Below are positions 8,524 through 18,049 of a stretch of DNA of 64,000 nucleotides, one piece after another. The translations under genes and the position numbers were made by a program. Source of the DNA: an uncultured Lachnospiraceae bacterium. Lineage in GTDB: Bacteria > Bacillota > Clostridia > Lachnospirales > Lachnospiraceae. The stretch covers positions 32,899 through 96,898 of the forward strand of contig CABUPO010000009.1 of assembly GCA_902493385.1 (NCBI GenBank), read 5' to 3'. The notes beneath the pieces are model-generated. The model ran no database searches. It had not been told where the DNA came from and saw nothing but the letters and a program-made list of their open reading frames with translations. Numbering within the stretch: position 1 is the first letter of the stretch; the number at the start of each line of letters is the position of its first letter.

Positions 8524-8613
8524 AAGTCTATGTATTGCATATATTACTAAACATTTTAATTTAAGTCAAGTGGTTTTCAGAAAAATAATTAACTTTTTTT
8601 GTTTAGTTTCTTC

Positions 8614-8662
8614 TTGCTATCCTCATTCGCTCATGTTATACTGTACTCAAACAAATTTGTTT
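8614..8662 (+). promoter_or_regulatory. Promoter and operator of the element repressor
   Basis: TTGCTA (8614-8619), 17 nt and TATACT (8637-8642) form a promoter. A perfect 14-bp palindrome AAACAAATTTGTTT (8649-8662) covers the expected transcription start. This is the geometry of an autoregulated repressor gene; the ribosome site TAGGAGG follows at once. Confidence 0.7.
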
Positions 8663-8675
8663 AGGAGGTTTCATT

Positions 8676-9236
8676 ATGGCAATCGGGCAACGAATTAAAT
8701 TCTTCCGCAACCGAAAAGGAATGACACAAAAGCAGCTCGGCGAAATGTTAGGCTTTTTAGGAAAGACCTCTGATGTCCGTATGGCACAGTACGAGTCAGA
8801 AGCCAGAATACCCAAGCAAGAGCTTGTCAAAGAAATGGCTGGTATCTTTGATGTCAGCACCCATGCCCTGACTGTACCGGATATAGATACCTACATCGGT
8901 TTAATGCACACCCTTTTTGCATTGGAAGATATGTATGGATTGAAAATCGGAGAGATTGACGGAGAAATCTGTCTGCGTTTGGACAAATCCGACTATTCCA
9001 CCTACATCTCTATGCTGAAAATGTTTGGGGCATGGCAGCAACAGGCTGCCAAACTGGAGAATGGCGAAATCAGCAAAGAGCAGTATGACGAATGGCGATA
9101 TAAATACCCGGAGCTTGACACTTATCAGCATTGGGCAAAGGTTCCGTCACAGGCGGTCAGCGATATGCTCATGGAAGAATTAGAAAAGATAGAAAAAGAA
9201 GAAAAGAAAACATCAAAAAAGAAAAAGCAGAAATGA
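8676..9236 (+). CDS. XRE-family repressor of the integrated element
   Basis: A 186-residue regulator: HTH at about residues 6-60 (GQRIKFFRNRKGMTQKQLG), a middle part (DTYIGLMHTLFALEDMYGLKIGE) of unknown fold, and a Lys/Glu-rich tail ending KKTSKKKKQK. It is transcribed opposite to xis-int, the usual place for a repressor controlling excision. Start ATG 8676 has TAGGAGG upstream. The palindromes at 8649, 8510 and 9362 are its likely sites (inference). Confidence 0.85.
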   Translation: MAIGQRIKFFRNRKGMTQKQLGEMLGFLGKTSDVRMAQYESEARIPKQELVKEMAGIFDVSTHALTVPDIDTYIGLMHTLFALEDMYGLKIGEIDGEICLRLDKSDYSTYISMLKMFGAWQQQAAKLENGEISKEQYDEWRYKYPELDTYQHWAKVPSQAVSDMLMEELEKIEKEEKKTSKKKKQK

Positions 9237-9243
9237 GCATAAG

Positions 9244-9294
9244 AAAAACCTTACCGATATTCAGTTTTCAATCCTGAAAATCAGTAAGGTTTTA
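9244..9294 (+). terminator. Rho-independent terminator after the element repressor
   Basis: An imperfect stem of about 19 bp, AAACCTTAC..TTCAG against CTGAA..GTAAGGTTT, begins 8 nt after the stop and ends in TTTTATT. It can act in both directions. Confidence 0.8.
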
Positions 9295-9361
9295 TTATGC
9301 TCTTGAAGTATATTTATTCCTTGAATAATGCAAAAATGTTGCCAAATCGTTGCCACAGCTT

Positions 9362-9415
9362 AAACAAATTTGTTTGGAAGCCGCATAAATACTGGACTTT
9401 TTTGCACCTGCAACT
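9362..9415. other. Right junction of the element at guaA, with repressor-like palindrome
   Basis: A second perfect AAACAAATTTGTTT palindrome (9362-9375) stands about 40 nt from the guaA stop codon at 9415. Tyrosine integrases are known to use the guaA 3' end as an attachment site, and int/xis lie nearby, so the attachment site should overlap the last guaA codons. The second copy of the site is not in the window, so the exact core cannot be defined. No gene lies between 9295 and 9414. Confidence 0.6.
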
Positions 9416-10968
9416 TACTCAAACTCAATCGTTGCCGGTGGCTTCCCGGTACAATCATACAGTACCCTGTTTACGCCTTTAACCTCATTTACAATCCGGT
9501 TAGTCACCTTGCTCAGCACATCCCATGGGAGCTGTGCCGCTTCAGCAGTCATAAAATCAGAGGTACATACAGCTCTTAGTGCAACCGCATAATCATAGGT
9601 TCTGAAATCTCCCATTACACCGACGGAACGCATATTAGTTAAGGCGGCGTAATACTGTCCCAGACCCTTGTCCACTCCTGCATTGGCAATCTCTTCACGA
9701 TAGATATAATCTGCGTCCTGAACGATGCGGACCTTTTCAGGTGTAACCTCGCCAATAATTCTTATTCCAAGTCCCGGACCCGGAAACGGCTGTCTGTCAA
9801 CAAGATAATCCGGGATTCCAAGCTCCCTTCCGACTTTCCTTACCTCGTCCTTAAACAGCATGCGGAGCGGTTCAATTATTTCTTTAAAGTCTACTACGTC
9901 AGGAAGACCACCTACATTGTGATGGCTCTTGATAACGGCTGATTTGCCAAGTCCGCTTTCAATAACATCAGGATAGATTGTGCCCTGAACCAGGAAATCT
10001 ACACTGCCAATCTTTTTTGCCTCTTCTTCAAATACACGTATGAATTCTTCGCCGATAATTTTCCGCTTCTCCTCAGGTTCGGTTACTCCTGCAAGCTTCT
10101 TATAATATCTTTCCTGTGCGTTTACCCGAATAAAATTCAGTTCATATGGTCCGTTTGGTCCAAATACGGCTTCTACCTCGTCACCCTCGTTTTTACGCAA
10201 AAGACCATGATCTACAAACACACATGTCAGCTGCTTTCCTACCGCTTTTGAAAGCAGAACAGCCGCCACAGAACTGTCAACTCCGCCTGATAATGCACAC
10301 AATACCCTGCCTGTTCCAATCTTTTCACGTAAGGACTGGACTGCCTGATTAGCGAAGCTGTCCATTCTCCAGCTGCCAGTACAGCCGCATACGTCATATA
10401 CAAAATTCCGAAGCATCTTAAGCCCCTCTCTGGTGTGCATAACCTCAGGGTGGAACTGCGTTGCATACAAACCGCGCTCCGGGCATTCCATAGCCGCTAC
10501 AGGGCAATTGTCAGTATGAGCTATAGGCTTAAAGCCTTCCGGAACGTCTGCGATGTAATCCGTATGGCTCATCCAGCATACGGTAGAATTCAAATCAGAC
10601 GTCTCTATATCTTTAAATAATACGGAAGAAGAATCCACTACAACCTCAGTATGTCCATACTCACTTACCGGCGCAGTCTTTACGGCGCCGCCAAGACTGT
10701 ATGCCATAAGCTGAGAACCATAACATATTCCAAGAATAGGTATGCCAAGATTATATATATCATTATTATACTTTGGCGAAGACGAGGCGTATACGCTGTT
10801 AGGTCCTCCTGTAAATATTATGCCCTTTGGATTAAGCGACTTAATTTCATCAATTGACATAGTGTACGGCTTAACCTCACAATATACGCTGCACTCTCTG
10901 ACGCGCCTTGCAATAAGCTGGTTATACTGGCCTCCAAAATCCAGTACGATTACTAATTCTTTTTCCAT
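9415..10968 (-). CDS. guaA: GMP synthase (glutamine-hydrolysing)
   Basis: Converts XMP to GMP with ATP and glutamine, the last step of guanine nucleotide synthesis. The 517-residue protein has the class I glutamine amidotransferase domain with nucleophile Cys82 in GICYGSQ and the His of FHPEV, the ATP pyrophosphatase loop SGGVDSS, and the C-terminal dimerization domain with PFPGPGLGIRI and the terminal KPPATIEFE. The full C-terminus is kept, so integration of the neighbouring element has not damaged it. Confidence 0.98.
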   Translation of the reverse strand: MEKELVIVLDFGGQYNQLIARRVRECSVYCEVKPYTMSIDEIKSLNPKGIIFTGGPNSVYASSSPKYNNDIYNLGIPILGICYGSQLMAYSLGGAVKTAPVSEYGHTEVVVDSSSVLFKDIETSDLNSTVCWMSHTDYIADVPEGFKPIAHTDNCPVAAMECPERGLYATQFHPEVMHTREGLKMLRNFVYDVCGCTGSWRMDSFANQAVQSLREKIGTGRVLCALSGGVDSSVAAVLLSKAVGKQLTCVFVDHGLLRKNEGDEVEAVFGPNGPYELNFIRVNAQERYYKKLAGVTEPEEKRKIIGEEFIRVFEEEAKKIGSVDFLVQGTIYPDVIESGLGKSAVIKSHHNVGGLPDVVDFKEIIEPLRMLFKDEVRKVGRELGIPDYLVDRQPFPGPGLGIRIIGEVTPEKVRIVQDADYIYREEIANAGVDKGLGQYYAALTNMRSVGVMGDFRTYDYAVALRAVCTSDFMTAEAAQLPWDVLSKVTNRIVNEVKGVNRVLYDCTGKPPATIEFE

Positions 10969-11033
10969 ATTATTTATATCCTTTCATATGTAAAATCTGT
11001 ATTATATCAAAAACACATCTGCTGTCTCCTCGT

Positions 11034-11618
11034 TTATCGCTGCAGTTCATCAAGCGTAAGGCTGAACGACTCCAAAAATTCCTCTTCAAAAACTGCAGCC
11101 TCAGGAAGCCCCATAGCATCCAATGCTTCCTGAGTGGATAAATGAGCGCTTGCAAACTCAGAATTGCCCATTTGTTCCTCTTTGATACATTTAAGAAGGG
11201 CTGAAATCTTATCGGCAGCCTTTACCAGTCTCCAAATATATTCGTCCTCTTCCTGTTTATAGAACAGATTAGTATAATATTCCCGCATATCGTCAGGAAG
11301 CATGTCAAGAAGCTTACCCGCAGCAATATCTTCCACAGCTTTATATGCTGATTTAATATCAGGGTTAAAATATTTTACCGGTGTAGGCATATCTCCTGTA
11401 ATAATCTCAGTTGTGTCATGATACATTCCAATAAGCGCCGCTTTTTCAACATTAACGTCATTTCCAAAACGAACATTACTGATAATAGCAAGCGCATGAG
11501 CTATCATTGCGACTTCAAGTGAATGCTCGCTTATATTCTCATTATCAGAATTACGCATAAGCGACCAACGGTTAATATATTTCATTCTTGACATCATTGC
11601 AAAAAAATGATTACCCAT
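11034..11618 (-). CDS. HD-domain 5'-deoxynucleotidase, YfbR-like
   Basis: A 194-residue HD phosphohydrolase. Metal ligands are visible as His in SEHSLEVAMIAH, HD in GMYHDTTE and a later Asp in KAADKISALLKC. YfbR-type enzymes dephosphorylate deoxyribonucleoside 5'-monophosphates; the RWSLMRNSDNENISEHSLE start is characteristic. It lies between uvrA and guaA on the same strand. Confidence 0.85.
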   Translation of the reverse strand: MGNHFFAMMSRMKYINRWSLMRNSDNENISEHSLEVAMIAHALAIISNVRFGNDVNVEKAALIGMYHDTTEIITGDMPTPVKYFNPDIKSAYKAVEDIAAGKLLDMLPDDMREYYTNLFYKQEEDEYIWRLVKAADKISALLKCIKEEQMGNSEFASAHLSTQEALDAMGLPEAAVFEEEFLESFSLTLDELQR

Positions 11619-11657
11619 CTATATTTACCTCCATGATATAAGACGTTATATAAAATG

Positions 11658-14480
11658 TCAAACTAAGATTTTTTTCAGAAATTCACCTGTATAACTTCCC
11701 TTTGTGTCGGCAACCTCTTTAGGCGTTCCGGTTGCAATAACCGTTCCGCCCCGGTCTCCGCCCTCAGGTCCGATATCAATAATATAATCTGCCGTCTTGA
11801 TAACGTCCAGGTTGTGTTCTATTACTACAACTGTATTGCCGCTTTCTGTAAGCCTTTTTAGTATATCAATAAGCTTGTGTACATCCGCAAAGTGAAGTCC
11901 TGTCGTCGGCTCGTCCAGTATATATATAGTCTTACCAGTGCTTCGTCTGCTGAGCTCTGTGGCAAGTTTTATTCTCTGGGCCTCGCCGCCTGAAAGCTGC
12001 GTTGAGGGCTGTCCAAGCTTGATATATGAAAGCCCCACGTCGTACAACGTTTTTATTTTTCTGTAAATAGCAGGTATTGGCTCAAAGAAATGAAGCGCCT
12101 CCTCAACTGTCATATCAAGAACATCGTATATGCTTTTTCCTTTATATTTGACGTCAAGCGTCTCTCTATTGTAACGCTTTCCACCACAAACTTCACAGGG
12201 AACATATATGTCCGGCAGAAAATTCATCTCAATCTTAATTATACCGTCGCCGGAACACGCCTCGCATCTTCCACCCTTTACATTAAATGAAAAACGGCCC
12301 TTCTTATAGTTTCGCATTTTAGCGTCGGGTGTTGACGCAAACAAATCGCGTATCATATCAAATACGCCTGTATAAGTCGCGGGATTAGAACGCGGCGTCC
12401 GTCCGATAGGCGACTGGTCAATATTAATAACTTTATCAAGTTGTTCTACACCTGTAATATCCTTATGTCTGCCGGGTATTGTACGCGCACGGTTAAGCTT
12501 TTTCGCAAGAGATTTGTACAAAATCTCATTTACAAGGGAACTTTTTCCTGAGCCTGAAACACCCGTAACGCACGTCATAACACCTATAGGAAATTTCACG
12601 TTAATATTCTTTAGGTTGTTCTCACTTGCTCCTTTTACCATAATCCACCCTGACGGTTCTTTTCTTTCATTCGGAACAGGAATAAATGATCTTCCGCTAA
12701 GATAAGCTCCAGTTATAGATTCAGGGCAGTTCATAATGTCTTGTGCTGTTCCACAGGCAACAAGTTCTCCACCGTGCTCGCCTGCTCCAGGTCCGATATC
12801 AACAATATAATCTGCGGCGCGCATCGTGTCTTCATCATGCTCAACTACAATGAGTGTGTTTCCTAGATTTTTAAGATTATTAAGCGTTTTAAGAAGCTTA
12901 TCGTTATCACGCTGATGCAGTCCAATGCTTGGTTCGTCAAGTATATAAGCTACTCCTACCAAACCTGAACCAATCTGCGTTGCAAGCCTTATACGCTGTG
13001 CTTCGCCGCCTGAAAGCGTTCCCGCCGCCCTTGAAAGAGTAAGGTAATCCAGCCCAACGTCCATAAGAAAACCTATTCTCGCATTAATCTCTCTCAGAAC
13101 AAGCTCTCCTATTTTTAACTGTATATCAGTCAGCTGCAGCTCATTCATATGCTTTTGGAGTTTACGCACAGGCATTTTTGTTATCTCGGCAATATTTTTA
13201 CCGCCTACAGTAACGCCTAACACTTCCCGCTTAAGTCTTTTTCCGCCGCATTCCCTGCATGGCGTAATCTTCATGAATTCCTCATATTCCTGTTTAGTAA
13301 CATCAGACGACGTTTCTCTGTACCTTCGCTCCACATTCTTTATCAGGCCTTCAAACATCACATCATAGACTCCGACGCCTCTCTGGCCTCTATAATGCAC
13401 CTTAACTGTCTTATCAGCTCCATAAAGTATAATATCCTTTATTTTTTTACTATAATCACAAAAAGGTGTTGACAGGCTGAAACCATACTCCTCTGCAAGA
13501 GCGTCCATAATACATCTTGTATAACTTGAAGACTCAGTGACAGACTGCCATCCCATTACAGCAATTGCGCCTTCATCAATACTCATTGTCGTATCCGGAA
13601 TCAAAAGCTCCGGGTCAAATTCCATTTTAAATCCCAAACCCTTACAAACAGGACATGCTCCAAACGGATTATTAAACGAAAAACTTCTCGGCTCTATTTC
13701 GTCAATGCTTATTCCACAGTCCGGACACGAAAAGCTTTCACTGAAATTCTTTCTTTCCCCATCAACCACATCAACAATCATAAGGCCCTCGGAAAGCTTT
13801 AAAACGTTCTCAATAGAATCTGCCAGCCTCTTTTCGATTCCTTCTTTTATAACAAGTCTGTCCACAACAATCTCTATATTATGCTTTATATTTTTATCCA
13901 GGGCAATATCCTCTGAAAGCTCGTACATATTACCATCAATTACAACTCTGACATATCCGCTTTTCTTAGCGTTAGAAAGAACCTTTGCATGAGTTCCCTT
14001 ACGTCCTCTCACTACAGGTGCAAGAAGCTGTATCCTTGTTCTCTCAGAAAGCTTCATAATCTCATCAACCATCTGGTCAACCGACTGCTTTTTTATCTCT
14101 TTTCCGCATGAAGGACAGTGCGGTATGCCAATTCGCGCATATAACAGCCTGAAATAGTCATATATCTCTGTTACTGTTCCTACAGTCGAACGGGGATTCC
14201 TGTTAGTTGATTTTTGGTCGATTGATATTGCCGGAGACAATCCTTCTATATTATCTACATCAGGCTTGTCCATTCGTCCAAGAAACATCCTTGCATATGA
14301 AGACAGGGATTCCATGTACCGTCTCTGTCCTTCCGCATATATTGTATCAAATGCAAGAGAAGACTTTCCTGAGCCTGAAAGTCCGGTAATAACGACAAAT
14401 TCATCTCTTGGAATATCAACATCAATGCCTTTAAGATTGTGCTCTCTGGCTCCCCTTATACGAATAAAGTTATCTTTCAT
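11658..14480 (-). CDS. uvrA: Excinuclease ABC subunit A
   Basis: DNA damage-recognition ATPase of nucleotide excision repair. The 940-residue protein has two ABC ATPase halves (Walker A GLSGSGKSSLAFDT and GVSGSGKSSLVNEI; two LSGGEAQR signatures) and zinc modules (CPSCGKEIKK, CPDCG..CPVCKGLG, CEACSGDG..CEVCGGKR). The start at 14480 is chosen because GGAGG sits at 14489-14493; it overlaps the uvrB stop by 11 nt, so the genes are coupled. Confidence 0.98.
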   Translation of the reverse strand: MKDNFIRIRGAREHNLKGIDVDIPRDEFVVITGLSGSGKSSLAFDTIYAEGQRRYMESLSSYARMFLGRMDKPDVDNIEGLSPAISIDQKSTNRNPRSTVGTVTEIYDYFRLLYARIGIPHCPSCGKEIKKQSVDQMVDEIMKLSERTRIQLLAPVVRGRKGTHAKVLSNAKKSGYVRVVIDGNMYELSEDIALDKNIKHNIEIVVDRLVIKEGIEKRLADSIENVLKLSEGLMIVDVVDGERKNFSESFSCPDCGISIDEIEPRSFSFNNPFGACPVCKGLGFKMEFDPELLIPDTTMSIDEGAIAVMGWQSVTESSSYTRCIMDALAEEYGFSLSTPFCDYSKKIKDIILYGADKTVKVHYRGQRGVGVYDVMFEGLIKNVERRYRETSSDVTKQEYEEFMKITPCRECGGKRLKREVLGVTVGGKNIAEITKMPVRKLQKHMNELQLTDIQLKIGELVLREINARIGFLMDVGLDYLTLSRAAGTLSGGEAQRIRLATQIGSGLVGVAYILDEPSIGLHQRDNDKLLKTLNNLKNLGNTLIVVEHDEDTMRAADYIVDIGPGAGEHGGELVACGTAQDIMNCPESITGAYLSGRSFIPVPNERKEPSGWIMVKGASENNLKNINVKFPIGVMTCVTGVSGSGKSSLVNEILYKSLAKKLNRARTIPGRHKDITGVEQLDKVINIDQSPIGRTPRSNPATYTGVFDMIRDLFASTPDAKMRNYKKGRFSFNVKGGRCEACSGDGIIKIEMNFLPDIYVPCEVCGGKRYNRETLDVKYKGKSIYDVLDMTVEEALHFFEPIPAIYRKIKTLYDVGLSYIKLGQPSTQLSGGEAQRIKLATELSRRSTGKTIYILDEPTTGLHFADVHKLIDILKRLTESGNTVVVIEHNLDVIKTADYIIDIGPEGGDRGGTVIATGTPKEVADTKGSYTGEFLKKILV

Positions 14481-16476
14481 TGTGTAATCCTCCATCTATG
14501 TCAGCCAGCTGTCTTCTAAGTTCTACAATAGTATCTCTCAATTCTGCTGCCATTTCAAAATTAAGCTCGGCAGCTGCCTTATGCATACGCTTGCTGAAAT
14601 TATCTATAAGTCTGGTAATTTCTTTTCTGCTCATTGACTCAATATCTTTTTCCAGATCTTCCTTAACCTTTGAAACCTCTTTTGAAATACGTATAAGCTC
14701 ACGAACTTCCTTTTTAATGGACTGCGGAGTAATACCATGCTCATCATTATACTGCTTTTGTATCCTGCGCCTTCGATTAGTCTCTGATATAGCACGGCTC
14801 ATAGAATCAGTCATATTATCAGCATACATTATAACATGGCCGTCTACGTTTCTTGCCGCCCTTCCTATCGTCTGTATAAGAGATGTTTCCGACCTTAAAA
14901 AACCTTCTTTATCTGCGTCAAGAATTGCTACAAGTGTTATCTCAGGAATATCAAGCCCTTCCCTGAGAAGGTTAATTCCAACAAGCACGTCGAATACATC
15001 CATACGCATATCTCTTATTATCTCAGAACGTTCAAGAGTATCAATATCAGAATGTAAATATCTCACTCTTATTCCATTCTCTGCAAGATATTTGGTAAGC
15101 TCCTCCGCCATACGCTTTGTAAGCGTCGTAACCATAACCTTATTATGCTTCTCGGTCTCCTTCGACACTTCACTAAGGAGATCGTCTATCTGACCTTTAA
15201 CCGGACGCACGATTACCTCAGGATCAAGAAGTCCGGTCGGTCTTATTATCTGCTCTGCCCTCAACATCTCATGCGTGCTCTCATATTCGGACGGAGTTGC
15301 AGACACACACATAATCTGATTGATATGCGACTCAAATTCATCAAAATTAAGCGGTCTGTTATCAAGCGCTGAAGGCAGTCTAAAACCATAGTCTACAAGA
15401 GTAGTCTTGCGTGACCTGTCGCCCGAATACATTCCCCTTATCTGAGGTATAGTCATATGCGACTCATCTACTATTATTAGAAAATCATCCGGAAAATAAT
15501 CAATAAGTGTATTAGGAGCTTCACCCGGCGCCATCCCCGAAAGATATCTTGAATAGTTCTCTATTCCTGAACAGAAGCCTGTCTCACGCATCATTTCTAT
15601 GTCAAAATTAGTCCTTTCAGATATTCTCTGCGCCTCTATAAGCTTATCCTCTGACTTAAAAAACCTAATTCTTTCTGCAAGGTCATCCTCAATATTCTTT
15701 ATTGCATCAGACATTTTATCAGGCGCAACCACATAATGTGAAGCAGGAAATATTACCACATGCTTAAGGTCGCATTTGACAGCTCCTGTGAGAACATCTA
15801 TCTCAGAAATTCTGTCAATCTCATCTCCAAAAAATTCAATCCTTACAGCTATATCCGTAGCCGCCGCAGGATAAATCTCAACTACATCACCATGCACCCT
15901 GAAAGTTCCACGATGAAAATCTATATCATTTCTCTCGTACTGTATATCAACAAGCTTTCTTAAAACTTCGTCCCTGTCTTTTGTCATTCCCGGACGTACC
16001 GAAAGTGTCATATTCTGATAATCAATAGGACTTCCAAGCCCATATATACACGAAACACTGGACACCACAATAACGTCATTACGCTCAGTAAGAGAAGCTG
16101 TTGCTGAATGTCGAAGCTTATCTATCTCATCATTAATATCTGAATCCTTTGCAATATAAGTGTCCGTTGAAGGCACATATGCTTCCGGTTGGTAATAGTC
16201 ATAATACGAGACGAAATACTCGACAGCGTTATTGGGGAAAAATTCCTTAAATTCACCGTAGAGCTGTGCTGCTAATGTCTTATTATGGGCAATTATGAGG
16301 GTTGGTTTATTTAATTGTTGGATAACATTGGCCATCGTAAAGGTCTTGCCGGAACCGGTGACGCCAAGGAGAGTCTGACACTGATTGCCTTCCTTAAAGC
16401 CTTTCACTAATTGTTCAATCGCCTGCGGCTGATCGCCGGTTGGCTGATATTCTGATACTAATTCAAAATGATCCAT
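14470..16476 (-). CDS. uvrB: Excinuclease ABC subunit B
   Basis: UvrB verifies lesions and recruits UvrC. The 668-residue helicase-like protein has Walker A GVTGSGKT, the beta-hairpin region YYDYYQPEAYVP, DESH, helicase motif VI QTIGRAARN and a C-terminal UVR domain (MHKAAAELNFEMAAELRD). AAAGGAGG precedes its ATG, and that ribosome site follows the stop of the upstream AlbA_2-domain gene directly, so uvrB is translated from a transcript that also reads that gene. No SOS box is seen directly before uvrB. Confidence 0.98.
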   Translation of the reverse strand: MDHFELVSEYQPTGDQPQAIEQLVKGFKEGNQCQTLLGVTGSGKTFTMANVIQQLNKPTLIIAHNKTLAAQLYGEFKEFFPNNAVEYFVSYYDYYQPEAYVPSTDTYIAKDSDINDEIDKLRHSATASLTERNDVIVVSSVSCIYGLGSPIDYQNMTLSVRPGMTKDRDEVLRKLVDIQYERNDIDFHRGTFRVHGDVVEIYPAAATDIAVRIEFFGDEIDRISEIDVLTGAVKCDLKHVVIFPASHYVVAPDKMSDAIKNIEDDLAERIRFFKSEDKLIEAQRISERTNFDIEMMRETGFCSGIENYSRYLSGMAPGEAPNTLIDYFPDDFLIIVDESHMTIPQIRGMYSGDRSRKTTLVDYGFRLPSALDNRPLNFDEFESHINQIMCVSATPSEYESTHEMLRAEQIIRPTGLLDPEVIVRPVKGQIDDLLSEVSKETEKHNKVMVTTLTKRMAEELTKYLAENGIRVRYLHSDIDTLERSEIIRDMRMDVFDVLVGINLLREGLDIPEITLVAILDADKEGFLRSETSLIQTIGRAARNVDGHVIMYADNMTDSMSRAISETNRRRRIQKQYNDEHGITPQSIKKEVRELIRISKEVSKVKEDLEKDIESMSRKEITRLIDNFSKRMHKAAAELNFEMAAELRDTIVELRRQLADIDGGLHNER

Positions 16477-16487
16477 GAAATCCTCCT

Positions 16488-17906
16488 TTATGAATGCATT
16501 TTAATTTCCCAATGTGCTCTTCTATGCGAACCTATATTAACAATAACCCCTTTATTTACCAATTTTTTCATTGTTCTTTGGACTTTACTTCTGGAAATTT
16601 CAAGCCGTTTCTGTATTTCTGATTGCGTTATTTTAGAATTTTCTTGCAATAATTCGCACAATCTCTTTTCAAGTTCGGTCAAATTAATGTTTTCAGCTTC
16701 ACTTTTAGCTTCACTTTTAGCTTCACTTTCAGCTTCATTTAACATCATTTTATAATTCAGATTTTTTAATGTTACCATAAACATCACTCTGTCTGAATAA
16801 AATTCCGGCTCCATTCCCATCTCATAGTTAGCCGCATTTTCATATGCTTCACAGATTTTGTTGAGTCCGCTTCCCTGACGTTCCATATATCCCAATCGTC
16901 CAAAAATATCCGCTAATACAGGATTTCTTCTTGTAGATGGAATAGTATCAATATCTCTTTCCTGTATTTTTGTTCCATCGGGCATCCCACCCGGAGAATA
17001 AATTACAAGGCGGTCATCAAAAATATCTATATGGACTTCACTGCCATTAACCAGATAATCCCGGTGAATCAACCCATTCACAAGACTTTCAAAAACACTT
17101 CTCTCACAAAAATCCGGCATTTCAATCCGAGAATTTGCTGTCTTTTTCCAAAGCATTTTCATATTTCTTTTCACAAATCCAACGCCTTCATTCAGTAACA
17201 TAATCAAACTCCCACTATATTCCGCACTGTCCAGAGCGTCTACCTGACCGCCGCTCTTATCCAGTCCATTCCAGTGTGTGCAAAACAACCGTGAATAACG
17301 AATCGGGCAGTTATCCGCAAGCAAGGCACCGGCATTTGTCAATTTTCCCTTTTCATCAACAATTCCAAACGATTCAAAACTCTTTTCCGGCATACTTGTC
17401 CCATTCCACTCTTTATAGCGTTCCCGCAATTTTGAAAAAGAATAGTCTTTGAAATCATAATCCGTCATCAGGGAATCAAAAGAAGAATTTTTTCCACGCA
17501 GCACAAGCCTTTTTAACTCTGCTGCATTTGCAACAACCGACTCATTTCCTATCCTGACAAAAGCCTCGGTACTTCCATCTCCACGATAATAATACGGTGT
17601 TTCTTGCCCTTTCATAACTTCTACAGCAAGCAAATTTTTCCCATCCTCTGTATTGTAAATCCGAATTGTAACCTCTGGAAGTGGATCAATACGCTCTTTT
17701 ATTTTCTGGCTGACAAATTCAGAAGTACCTTTTATATCCTCAATTCCGATTACTGTATCATCATCTGCAGTACCAAAAATCAGTGTACCTCCGATTCCGT
17801 TTGCAAATGCACTGACACTTTTCAGCCAACTTTTAGGCTTTTTCATTTCTACTTCTCGTTTTTTATCATATTCAGTAGTTTCCCCGATCAGTTCTGATAT
17901 TTTCAA
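16488..17906 (-). CDS. AlbA_2-domain ATP-binding regulator with C-terminal wHTH
   Basis: A 472-residue protein of the AlbA_2/divergent GHKL-ATPase family, often labelled RecG-like or putative transcriptional regulator. Residues 1-135 form the AlbA_2 domain (WLKSVSAFANGIGGTLIFG), about 240-390 the ATPase-like domain (LVNGLIHRDYLVNGSEV, RQGSGLNKICEAYE), and 420-465 a winged helix (KITQSEIQKRLEISRSKVQR). Between them is an ESEAK repeat linker. Its stop lies 11 nt before uvrB. Two strong palindromes upstream suggest autoregulation. Role in the cell unknown. Confidence 0.8.
   Translation of the reverse strand: MKISELIGETTEYDKKREVEMKKPKSWLKSVSAFANGIGGTLIFGTADDDTVIGIEDIKGTSEFVSQKIKERIDPLPEVTIRIYNTEDGKNLLAVEVMKGQETPYYYRGDGSTEAFVRIGNESVVANAAELKRLVLRGKNSSFDSLMTDYDFKDYSFSKLRERYKEWNGTSMPEKSFESFGIVDEKGKLTNAGALLADNCPIRYSRLFCTHWNGLDKSGGQVDALDSAEYSGSLIMLLNEGVGFVKRNMKMLWKKTANSRIEMPDFCERSVFESLVNGLIHRDYLVNGSEVHIDIFDDRLVIYSPGGMPDGTKIQERDIDTIPSTRRNPVLADIFGRLGYMERQGSGLNKICEAYENAANYEMGMEPEFYSDRVMFMVTLKNLNYKMMLNEAESEAKSEAKSEAENINLTELEKRLCELLQENSKITQSEIQKRLEISRSKVQRTMKKLVNKGVIVNIGSHRRAHWEIKMHS
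16695..16740. repeat. 12-bp tandem repeat inside the AlbA_2-domain gene
   Basis: AGCTTCACTTTT and close variants occur 3.8 times in tandem, encoding a Ser-Glu-Ala-Lys/Glu linker between ATPase and winged helix. In-frame 12-bp units allow the linker to change length by slippage without breaking the gene. Confidence 0.85.
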
Positions 17907-17925
17907 ATCTACACCTCTTTCCTTA

Positions 17926-18022
17926 ATTTGTCAGACACCGTCTGACAAATGATATGCCCGTAATTTTCATTCTTAAATTCATTCCTGATTTCTAAATTGT
18001 GCAGACAGTGTCTGTACAATTT
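17926..18022. promoter_or_regulatory. Two palindromes sharing CAGAC-N3-GTCTG upstream of the AlbA_2-domain gene
   Basis: ATTTGTCAGAC (17926-17936)-ACC-GTCTGACAAAT (17940-17950) has perfect 11-bp arms and lies 20 nt before the start codon. A second palindrome has 13-bp arms with one mismatch: AAATTGTGCAGAC (17994-18006)-AGT-GTCTGTACAATTT (18010-18022). The common core and 70-bp spacing look like operators, perhaps for the protein's own winged helix. Confidence 0.65.
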
Positions 18023-18049
18023 CCAGCTCTTTCATGTCATTCTTCGTAA

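Noticed and set aside
14480..15193. 237-codon plus-strand frame
   Set aside because: Opposite strand of uvrB, serine-rich, no conserved motif.
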